Source: JAWKTM01 sp041399085 (GTDB lineage Bacteria; Planctomycetota; Planctomycetia; Pirellulales; Pirellulaceae). Taken from it: a stretch of 23,201 nt of DNA. The translations under genes were made by a program, and so were the position numbers. Where the stretch lies: assembly GCA_041399085.1 (NCBI GenBank), contig JAWKTM010000093.1:1-23201 (forward strand). The letters run 5' to 3'. Below, piece by piece: positions 7,452-14,579 of this stretch; position 1 is the first letter of the stretch; each line of letters begins with the position of its first letter. A model generated the notes under the pieces. That model was not told the origin of the DNA, made no database searches, and was given only the letters and a program-made list of their open reading frames with translations.

Positions 7452-8569
7452 ACTGGCGGCCATCCCGGCGTCGCATTCGATTGCGTTCTCTGGTTGCCCC
7501 ATGACAACGATCTCCGTCATTCTCATGCCGCTGGACTGCTGGGCTTGACCGTCCACCCCACACACGGTCCGCATCATTTTCCGCATCATCATCACAACCG
7601 TCATCAGCCCATCCATGTGGTGGAACCGGTTGGGAGCCCAGACGACGCGGTTCCGCGGGTGCTTCCTCCTTACGTTGAATTACGATCCAGGCGTGTCCCA
7701 GCGTCAACGATTAGCTCGGCGGATCGGCCTTCGTTCTGGACGCCAGTTCCCTACGGGCCGCTCTCACTAATCGTGCGATTCACGACAAATACTCCTGATT
7801 TGGAACGAGTCACGCAGGTTCAAGTGCTGCTGGATGGTTCTCCGCTGGACGCTCGTTCGCCAGCCGGAGTGGCTGCAGCACGGGTGATCGAGCCGAACGT
7901 GTGGCTTCACACCTATACGTTTTCTCATATCTTGCCCGCCGCTCGGAAAGCATCTCATCGAGGCTCATTATAAGATTGGCGAACTATGGGTCTTTCGCCC
8001 CCTTGCGTTTCGAGGTCCGGGCTCCCGAACGTCCTCAAATCGTTTCCGCCGCGGACGCCAAGGATATGGGAGGACCTTTGCCCAAGACGGGCGCGGTGCG
8101 AGTCCGATCTGGTGCTTTAAGATTAAAGCTGGCTCATATTGAGCCCCGCGACCAACCCGGTCGCTTATATCGGCGACAAGATCGTGGATCGTGTCCGGAG
8201 TGAACGACGAATGCTGTGTCGAGATCCGTTTTGTATAGCTGATGTAACCCCAGGAATGTATGCCCTGGCCGTGCGCGCAGTTCCGTCGGGAACCGGCTGC
8301 CAATTGGCTGACGAGCTTTCGACACCGATCCACATTCACTATGACCGGCATGACGACTATCTGCTCAAGCCAGGCCGAGGAACCGGTGAGCGTCACACCC
8401 TCGCTCACACCCTCGCCCACACCCTCGCTCACGCCATCGCTCACGCCCTCACCCACACCTTCGCTCACCTTCGCTCACACCTTCGCTCACGCCTTGCAGC
8501 TCACACCCTCGCTCACCTTCGCTCACACCCTCGCTCACACCTGTCGACGACGTAAAGAGCTCGCCACGC
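7452..8569 (+). pseudogene. N-terminal part of a large protein of unknown function, frameshifted
   Basis: This stretch is coding in character, but its frame changes at about 7940, 8005 and 8160 and again inside the repeat at 8401-8542. The first open segment (7452 or the TTG at 7494 to about 7940) has a His-rich tract (HGPHHFPHHHHNRH, 7560-7605), then a beta-rich region with LSLIVRFTTN, VTQVQVLLDGSPLDARS and VIEPNVWLHTYTF. The next frames continue KHLIEAHYKIGELWVFRPL, FEVRAPERPQIVSA, then AYIGDKIVDRVRSERR and CIADVTPGMYALAVRAV. This resembles an Ig/beta-sandwich-like extracellular region and leads through the Pro-Ser-Leu-Thr repeat into the intact frame at 8570, so both parts are probably one gene. 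No known family was recognised. The true start was not found: the region just upstream is also broken. Confidence 0.5.
8401..8542 (+). repeat. 12-bp tandem repeat (minisatellite) encoding a Pro-Ser-Leu-Thr linker
   Basis: Twelve tandem units of consensus TCGCTCACACCC. Nine are 12 bp, two (8461-8470 and 8509-8518) are an identical 10-bp variant TCGCTCACCT that has lost one AC, and one (8495-8508) is 14 bp. In the frame of the upstream gene the units read PSLT/PSPT; other forward frames are also open (HTLA, HPRS). The -2, +2, -2 length changes move the reading frame within the array, and the last units in the new frame read SLTPSLTPVDDV and join the downstream open frame. Confidence 0.9.
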
Positions 8570-10786
8570 TTGCATCGCAGCCACCGGCTTCCAATAGGCG
8601 AACCTATTGAAACACCCCATCCCGACGATAAGCCGATCTTATCGCCTCAGACGGACCCCATGAATCAAGTGGAACCGCCGGACGCGGTGCCCCGTCACCT
8701 CCAAAAGGTTGGCGAAACCGACCAACATGGTCCGTTTCGGTTAGTTGCCTTCCGCATGAACAACGCCAGCACTTGGGCCGAGAAGGTACAAGCCGCTCGT
8801 CGGTGTCGCGATGATGCCCAGTTGTCTGTCGCGGCGGCAAAATTGGCCGCGGCCACCGCGTCGGAACTTGCGAGCCGAGCGGATCGAGCCGCCGGCGACG
8901 CAGGCAATCACGCGGCGCAGGCCGAAGCGTTCGCTCGCGATTGTCAGACTGCCGCGGAGCAGGCCCGAGAGTCCCAGTTGCGGGCCAGCCAGCATCTCGC
9001 GCGGGCGGAAGCGGCCGCGAAAGATGCCAGTTTGGATGTCGCGACCGCGGGAACCAAGCCGGATGCCGATGCCGCTCAAGCCGCATATGTACGAGCACTT
9101 GCTCGCTGGCGAGTCGCCGAGTCGGAAGCGAATAAGGCCGGCGCTCTGTCGTCGGCCGCCGATGCGTCGGCGAAAAATGCTCGGAACAACGCCACGGAAG
9201 CTCGTGCGAAGGCCACCCAATCACGACGTCAAGCCGATGCAGCTCAGCAAGCGTATCAGCAGGCAGCCGATCACCAACAGCGCGTCGCGACGTTCGCCGA
9301 CGAGACGGAAAAGGGGCAAAACCTGGACGAAGTGGAACAGCGACTGCGGAAGACGGAAGGCGCCAAGACCGCTTTGGATATGGCCGCGAATGCCTGCCAA
9401 ACCGCCAAAAACGCCGCCAGCTCGCTCGCGGATTCTGTCGCCGAACACACGTCGCGCGCGACAACCGAGAACCAAGCTTGCGAAGCGGCCAGTAAGCAGA
9501 TTGCCCACCATCGTAACTTGGCTCACGCCGCTGCGGACTCGGCCGAGGCCCATGCCATCGAAGCCGCTCGCTTAGCCGCCAACAATGCATCGCGAATCGC
9601 CGCGAACGCGAGCCCCATTCTGGTCGAATGCGAACAGCTACTAAATTTTGCCAGGTCACGGGTCGACGCCGCGGCTGCTTGGTTTCACGAAGCCGAGAAA
9701 GCGGAAACGCACGTCCGCGAGATCGCCCTGCGCTTGGCTGCCTTGCCGCAAGCGGCCACGGATCCAGCAATAGGCAACGCGGCAACCGTCGCCCGCGGAC
9801 AAGTCGAAGCGGCTCAGCGCGCGGTTCGTAGCGCGCAGGCGAACCTTAACGCAGCAATGGACCAATTGAAATCGGTCGAAGCTACCTATGCTCAGGCCAA
9901 TCGACTTGCGGCGCAGGCCAAACAGTACGGCCAGGCCGGACAAGCTTCGGAGGCTTTCTACAGCGTGCGAGATCTGCGGAACGTCCGCGACTCGATCCGG
10001 AACGCCGTCGCGCAAATCAAGGCTCACTCCGAAAACGTACGGCAACACCGCGATGAAACGCGGCAACTTCACGAGCAAACGACGGCGCTCCAAGCCACGG
10101 CCTCGGCAGCCGCACAAGCGCGAACGCAAGCGATGGCTCAGCCTCAGCACATCGCAATTTGCGAAGCGCTCGAATTGGAGGCCTTGCAGCAAGAGCGGAA
10201 ACTCGCTTCAGAGGCGGCCGAACTTCGCACGCAGATCACGCAAGAGGCGCTCGCGTTGGCGAAGGCCCAAACAGTGTCGGAGCGCGAAGCGGAATTGGCC
10301 GCCAACGTGGATGTGGTGAACTTGGCTCCGCCGCCAAAACCGCCCGAGCAGGCTTTGCGGCGTTCGTTCTACTTCGCCGCTCCGGCCCACTTCCCGCTGC
10401 GAGGCTTCGGCCCGCGCGGCGACGTATACGATCTGCACGGCGCGTTGATCTACGAAGACATGGAGTTCGCGTTCAACGAGAACGGCGACTATGAGATTAC
10501 GTTCCGCGTTGGAACGCCCGCCGTGCCGACGACATTGAAGCTGCAATTCATCGTGGATTGCGGCGAAGGCACGACGCCGTTTCCGCTCACGCTCGAGCCG
10601 CTGTATTTTCCCGCGGCAACCGTCGAACATCGCAAAATTCATCCGGCCGTGGTTCGCGGGCATTCGGAGATTTTGCGGCGGCGGTTTACGGAGATCGCCG
10701 ACATTCGCCGAGACGGGACCGCGCAGTTCGGGTTTGGCTTGCGAGTTCTGGGACGAACCGAGGACTATCAGCCGGTCGCTCGATAG
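8570..10786 (+). CDS. Ala-rich coiled-coil protein of unknown function (C-terminal part of the large repeat-linker gene)
   Basis: An intact 738-codon frame is open from a TTG at 8570 (an in-frame ATG is at 8660). The same frame is also open upstream into the repeat array (SLTPVDDVKSSPRL), so this is probably the continuation of the gene beginning near 7452 and not a separate one. Residues about 65-595 are very rich in Ala, Gln, Glu, Arg and Lys with almost no Pro, Gly or aromatics, as in a long continuous alpha-helical coiled coil. The last 130 or so residues form a different, aromatic-rich domain: RRSFYFAAPAHFPLRGFGPRGDVYDLHGALIYEDMEF is its opening pattern, with EITFRVGTP and FIVDCGEGTTPF further on. 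It has no signal peptide of its own, transmembrane segment or catalytic motif. No family was recognised. A stalk or scaffold role is an inference from the architecture. Confidence 0.75.
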   Translation: MHRSHRLPIGEPIETPHPDDKPILSPQTDPMNQVEPPDAVPRHLQKVGETDQHGPFRLVAFRMNNASTWAEKVQAARRCRDDAQLSVAAAKLAAATASELASRADRAAGDAGNHAAQAEAFARDCQTAAEQARESQLRASQHLARAEAAAKDASLDVATAGTKPDADAAQAAYVRALARWRVAESEANKAGALSSAADASAKNARNNATEARAKATQSRRQADAAQQAYQQAADHQQRVATFADETEKGQNLDEVEQRLRKTEGAKTALDMAANACQTAKNAASSLADSVAEHTSRATTENQACEAASKQIAHHRNLAHAAADSAEAHAIEAARLAANNASRIAANASPILVECEQLLNFARSRVDAAAAWFHEAEKAETHVREIALRLAALPQAATDPAIGNAATVARGQVEAAQRAVRSAQANLNAAMDQLKSVEATYAQANRLAAQAKQYGQAGQASEAFYSVRDLRNVRDSIRNAVAQIKAHSENVRQHRDETRQLHEQTTALQATASAAAQARTQAMAQPQHIAICEALELEALQQERKLASEAAELRTQITQEALALAKAQTVSEREAELAANVDVVNLAPPPKPPEQALRRSFYFAAPAHFPLRGFGPRGDVYDLHGALIYEDMEFAFNENGDYEITFRVGTPAVPTTLKLQFIVDCGEGTTPFPLTLEPLYFPAATVEHRKIHPAVVRGHSEILRRRFTEIADIRRDGTAQFGFGLRVLGRTEDYQPVAR

Positions 10787-10834
10787 GGGCCGGCTAAAGT
10801 GCGCGGCAACGCATGAAGCTCGATAGAAGCGACA

Positions 10835-10872
10835 CTACTTTCGCGGAACACGCTACTTTCGCGGAGCGAAAG
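10835..10872. repeat. Short direct repeat with small palindrome (planctomycete-type intergenic repeat)
   Basis: CTACTTTCGCGGA occurs twice, at 10835-10847 and 10853-10865 (period 18). The second copy forms a perfect 7-bp stem, CTTTCGC (10856-10862) and GCGAAAG (10866-10872), around a GGA loop. I recall similar motifs scattered in planctomycete intergenic DNA, but that is from memory. Its presence argues against the long upstream start (10813) for the following gene. Confidence 0.6.
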
Positions 10873-10941
10873 GCGACTATGGGGCTCGGCGGCTATACTG
10901 GACTGCTCAGGCAGGCCAGACAGAAAGCAGCTTCGCTCGTC

Positions 10942-12172
10942 ATGATCTCATCAATTACGATTCCGGCGCGATGTGGGGCCATCGTGTTGGCGACGCTGTT
11001 CGTTCGCTTGGCCGTGGCGGATGAACCCGCATCGGTTCCACCGGCGACCGCCGATTCGCCCGCGGACGCCAGCTCCCCGCAAGCGGTCCTTCAACGTCTT
11101 GCCGCTTCGATCGAACAGCCGCGCGAAGCATTGGAGCTCGTCGGTCAATTGCCGCGCGAACTGACGGCGGCCGACCGAGCTCGGCTGCGCATGGCGGACG
11201 CGGCAATCGGCAACCGTCGCGGCGATGGCTTTGCCGAATTGAGCCGCGAAATGCTGCTGGCGTTGGCGAGACAAGCCGACGATCAATCGTTGGCTTATCT
11301 GCACGAGGTGTTCGAGTCGCTGGCGGAACGGCGCGGCGACGCGGCCGAAGCGATCGCCAATTACGCAATGGCGGAACGACGGCGAGCGGCCGATTGGCGG
11401 CTGCTCGTGCGAGCTTTGCCGCTGCTGGAAAGCGGCCAGGCAACCACCGTGCTCACCGCGCTACGCAAATTTCCCGAGCGAGGGACCAAGCCCCAATGGC
11501 AGCGCGAAGTGATTCTGGCTGGCTTGCGAACCGACGAAACGGGGCAAGTCGCGGCCGCCGAACTGCTCAGCTACTGGACCGGTTTGAAGTCGCCGCCGGC
11601 CGCCGAATCTTCGTCGCCCGGTAGCATCGCGGATTGGCAAGCGTGGTTTCGCGATCGGCATGCGGATTTGCCGCCCGCCGAGTTGCCGCGAGACGCCGAA
11701 CAAGCCAAACATCGCTGGGCGGAACTCTTGCCGCTGGTATACGGCGACGCGGTTTCGGCGGCGGAAGCGAGCGTCGGTGAGGCGGTATTCGAGAAAGCTC
11801 AATGCGTGAAATGCCATCGCTTCGGTGCTCGCGGTGAGGCGATGGGTCCCGACCTGACCAGCACGCGTTTGCGTTACGCCCGGCGAGAGATGCTGCAAGC
11901 CATTCTGTTCCCGTCGCATTCGATTGCCGAACAATACGAGACGATGGTCTTGGTCACGGACAGTGGAAAGGTATTCAGCGGCGTCGTGGAAGCTCGCGGC
12001 AATACGGTTACCGTGCTGCAAGCCAACGGCGAGAAAGCGACGCTGGATCGCAAGTCGATCGACGACATCCAGACGAGCGGCTCGCTCGGCCATGCCCGAT
12101 GGATTGCTCGAGCCGCTAACCCAAGATGAAATCGCCGCGTTGTTCGCCTACTTGTATCAGCGGCGAGAGTGA
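10942..12172 (+). CDS. Secreted Pirellula-type haem-binding (c-type cytochrome) protein with a C-terminal frameshift
   Basis: The start at the ATG at 10942 gives a signal peptide (hydrophobic core IVLATLFVRLAVA) directly, whereas the frame also runs upstream through a repeat. Residues about 40-280 are an Ala-rich helical region, possibly TPR-like. Residues 288-292 are the haem attachment motif CVKCH, followed by GEAMGPDLTS and a beta-rich end (YETMVLVTDSGKVFSGVVEA). This matches the 'putative heme-binding domain, Pirellula/Verrucomicrobium type' that ends many planctomycete dehydrogenases, here without the large propeller. The haem would be attached covalently in the periplasm, where the protein should carry electrons. 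At about 12085 the frame slips: the expected ending, MPDGLLEPLTQDEIAALFAYL, is read in the neighbouring frame to a TGA at 12170-12172. Read literally, the protein would end at 12129 with an unrelated tail. A one-base error is the simplest explanation. Confidence 0.85.
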
Positions 12173-12288
12173 GCCGATGCGATCCGCCGCGATGTATTCG
12201 CCGGCACACGGCTCTCGCAATCGCATAGCGCGGCCGAGTGAACGAATCCGCGCGCGTCCCTTTTTCTGTAGCGTTACTCGCCCAGCGA

Positions 12289-13611
12289 TTACAGGCCCGT
12301 GACCTTGAACTCGTCGCGATAGTCGCGTTTCAGCAGCGCATTGGCCTCGGGCAAGTTCGTCACTTGCAGCTTCTCGGCGTCCCAGTTCAATTGCTGATCC
12401 GGGAAGCGATTGGCCACTACGCCCAGCAACAACGCTTCGGTCAGCGGACCGGCATAGGCAAAGCTCGCGCTGGTCTCGCCCTTGCCCAAGCATGCGTCGA
12501 CCCATTGATGATAGTGATTGCCGTTCTCGACATCGGGGCGCTGATAGTCCTTAAACTTCTCCTCCGGGAACAAGACTGCTTCGCCCACGTGCGGCAGCAG
12601 CATCACGCCTTCTTCGCCAATGAACAACGAACCCTGACCTGGCAGCTTGAAGCCTTCGGGCAGATTCCAACCTTCGCCGGACGGCGGCGCGAAACCGCCG
12701 TCATACCACTTCCAAATCAGCGAATCGGTCGTGAACTTGGTGCCGGGGAATTCGTACTCGACGATGTTCTTTTCCGGATGTCCAACGCCGGTCGGCGGAC
12801 GGCAAGTGGTCTTGGCCCACTTGGGAAAAGTCAGCGCCAACGCGGCATAAGGCGTGTCGAAGATATGCACGCCCATGTCGCCCAGCGTGCCGGTGCCGAA
12901 GTCGATCAGCTTCCGCCAATTTCCCGGATGGTAGACGCCGGGAACGAAAGGTCGTTCGCCCGCCGTTCCCAACCACAGGTTCCATTTCAGCGTGTCGGGC
13001 ACGGCCGCCTCGTTCGTAAACGCTCCGCCGTCGTATCCCCAATTCTTATTCGACCAAGCATGGACTTGGCTCACCTTGCCAATCACCCCGTCTTGAATCA
13101 TGCGGACGGCTCGTCGGTAAGGCGCGCTCGAATGAACTTGGATGCCCATCTGCGTGACCAGACCTTTCTCGGTGGCCACTTGGCGCAGGCGGCGAGCTTC
13201 GAACACCTCGTGCGTCAACGGCTTCTGGCAGTAAACCGGCTTGTCGTGCTGAAGCGCCGTCATCGCGGCCGGCGCGTGCGTGTGGTCGGGTGTCGAGACC
13301 ACCACGGCGTCGATCGTATCGCCCAGCGAGTCGATCATCTCGCGATAGTCACGGAACTTCTTGGCGTTGGGATAGCGATCGCCGGCGCCGTTCAGACGAG
13401 CCAAGTCGACGTCGCACAGCGCGGCCACTTCGACCATCGGATGGGACGAGATGGAGTTCAAATCGGCGCCGCCCATGCCGCCCACGCCCACATGAGCCGT
13501 ACGCAGCTTGCCGTTCGCCGAAGCGGCTCGCACAGCGCCCGGCAACATGGCGACTCCGGCCGCCGCCGCACTGGCTTTCAAAAATTCACGTCGTTGTAGA
13601 TGCATGGCCAT
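12289..13611 (-). CDS. Gfo/Idh/MocA family oxidoreductase with Tat signal
   Basis: A 440-residue NAD(P)-dependent sugar-dehydrogenase-like protein. The start is the ATG at 13611, with AGGAG 9 bases upstream; a second ATG lies two codons later. Residues 7-29 are a twin-arginine signal, RREFLKASAAAAGVAML, so the folded enzyme should be exported with its cofactor bound. The Rossmann motif is GVGGMG (42-47). The family's EKP motif reads CQKPLTH (128-134), a variant I recall as common in the planctomycete branch. GIQVHSSAPYRRAV (156-169) and the C-terminal alpha/beta domain with WDAEKLQVTN follow. The substrate is not known; roles in periplasmic oxidation of sugars or inositol derivatives are typical. 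It lies 126 bases downstream of the zinc-ribbon membrane protein gene on the same strand and could be co-transcribed. The frame is clean. Confidence 0.92.
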   Translation of the reverse strand: MAMHLQRREFLKASAAAAGVAMLPGAVRAASANGKLRTAHVGVGGMGGADLNSISSHPMVEVAALCDVDLARLNGAGDRYPNAKKFRDYREMIDSLGDTIDAVVVSTPDHTHAPAAMTALQHDKPVYCQKPLTHEVFEARRLRQVATEKGLVTQMGIQVHSSAPYRRAVRMIQDGVIGKVSQVHAWSNKNWGYDGGAFTNEAAVPDTLKWNLWLGTAGERPFVPGVYHPGNWRKLIDFGTGTLGDMGVHIFDTPYAALALTFPKWAKTTCRPPTGVGHPEKNIVEYEFPGTKFTTDSLIWKWYDGGFAPPSGEGWNLPEGFKLPGQGSLFIGEEGVMLLPHVGEAVLFPEEKFKDYQRPDVENGNHYHQWVDACLGKGETSASFAYAGPLTEALLLGVVANRFPDQQLNWDAEKLQVTNLPEANALLKRDYRDEFKVTGL

Positions 13612-13620
13612 GACGCTGAT

Positions 13621-13625
13621 CTCCT
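13621..13625 (-). promoter_or_regulatory. Shine-Dalgarno site of the Gfo/Idh/MocA gene
   Basis: AGGAG on the minus strand lies 9 bases before the ATG at 13611. It supports this start over a longer upstream frame, which would place the Tat motif far from the N-terminus. Confidence 0.6.
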
Positions 13626-13737
13626 GAGGTGGGATTCGAGGTGGGCAAGCCGGCGACCGAATGCCGCGCCGGCGGGTTGTCAGTATATTCAACCGGCCGA
13701 CGAATTGCAGCGACGTTTCACGGGCGGGCCGAGCGGC

Positions 13738-14436
13738 TTAACGAGTCACCTCGCCCGCGACGGCTTCGTCCTCGATTTTCAGATGCTGTTCCAGTTTTTG
13801 TTCGATGAATAAGCCGTGATCCGGCGTCTCCAGATTCGACAGCAGCTTGACCACGTTGCCCTGAGCCAGCTTGGCGTTCAAGTGATACGTGTAGCTGTAG
13901 CCACGTTTGGTCCGCCGCATCTGCTCGGTCACGTACAGCTGCTGAATCTCGTGCGTCAGCAAGTTGCGTTTTCCCGGCCAAGGCAACGGGCCATGCCGCA
14001 CGGACAGCTCGCCGTTGGCGACGCGAATGACCGTTTTGTTCACGAACATCGACAGCGTCAGATACGTGAGGAACACGCCGACGGCCACATGGATGAGCGG
14101 AAATATCAGCATCAACATTTGCTTCGACGCGATGGCCGCCGTATACCAGACCACCAAAAATCCGTCCCAGAACAAACAGAAGAAAACCAGGAAGATCGCC
14201 GCCCACGTAAACCATCGCCGCGTAATCACCAGCTCGCCGCCCCAGTCTTCGACCTGCATCGCTTTGGGCATTTCCAATGCCGGTCGCTGGCGGACAGCCG
14301 CCATTGCCGCCGTCGTTCCCAACTGGTCGAGGAAATTGAAAACGCTGTGGCACGACGAACATTTGGCGATCGCCAAGTTCACGTTGATGTCCTCGGCCGG
14401 GATGTCTCGTCCGCAAGATCGGCAATTCAGTTGCAT
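13738..14436 (-). CDS. Zinc-ribbon, two-transmembrane-segment membrane protein of unknown function
   Basis: A 232-residue protein. The ATG at 14436 was chosen because it starts immediately before the zinc ribbon; the upstream extension is Arg/Ser-rich and unlike a protein start. Two CxxC pairs, at residues 5-8 (CRSC) and 26-29 (CSSC), form a rubredoxin-like zinc ribbon. Transmembrane segments lie at about 75-98 (Trp/Phe-rich) and 107-131, followed by a soluble C-terminal domain with a beta-rich opening (NKTVIRVANGELSVRHGPL) and many charged residues. This layout (ribbon, two helices, PH-like tail) is seen in uncharacterised bacterial membrane proteins. The catalytic function is unknown. The gene is divergent from the lipoprotein gene at 14580 and may form an operon with the oxidoreductase downstream. 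Confidence 0.75.
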   Translation of the reverse strand: MQLNCRSCGRDIPAEDINVNLAIAKCSSCHSVFNFLDQLGTTAAMAAVRQRPALEMPKAMQVEDWGGELVITRRWFTWAAIFLVFFCLFWDGFLVVWYTAAIASKQMLMLIFPLIHVAVGVFLTYLTLSMFVNKTVIRVANGELSVRHGPLPWPGKRNLLTHEIQQLYVTEQMRRTKRGYSYTYHLNAKLAQGNVVKLLSNLETPDHGLFIEQKLEQHLKIEDEAVAGEVTR

Positions 14437-14579
14437 GGTGACGCTCCGGTCCCAAGAAGAGTGAGCCGCGCGGGCAATCGGCGGACAACGCCGTTTATCG
14501 CTCGACATGCGGTGCGCGACTTGCGATAATGCCGGGGTTCTCGCGGGCTGTCAATATTCTTTGGGATTCGAGGTGCGTT

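Noticed and set aside
7968..8468. Minus-strand frame starting with GVSEGVGEGV repeats
   Set aside because: It is only the reverse reading of the 12-bp minisatellite; all frames are open there. The plus-strand reading joins conserved-looking sequence on both sides.
8401..8542. CRISPR array
   Set aside because: Units are 10-14 bp and directly adjacent with no unique spacers, and there are no cas genes.
8604..9785. 393-codon minus-strand frame rich in Arg and Pro
   Set aside because: It is the complement of the Ala-rich coiled coil (GCx codons read as CGx/GGx) and has no start context.
10813..10941. Upstream start of the haem-protein gene at 10813
   Set aside because: The extension crosses an intergenic repeat, is unlike a protein start and would bury the signal peptide at residue 44 onwards.
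12238..13599. 453-codon plus-strand open frame
   Set aside because: It is antisense to the Gfo/Idh/MocA oxidoreductase; the GC-rich codon bias keeps the opposite strand open, and the peptide matches no family.
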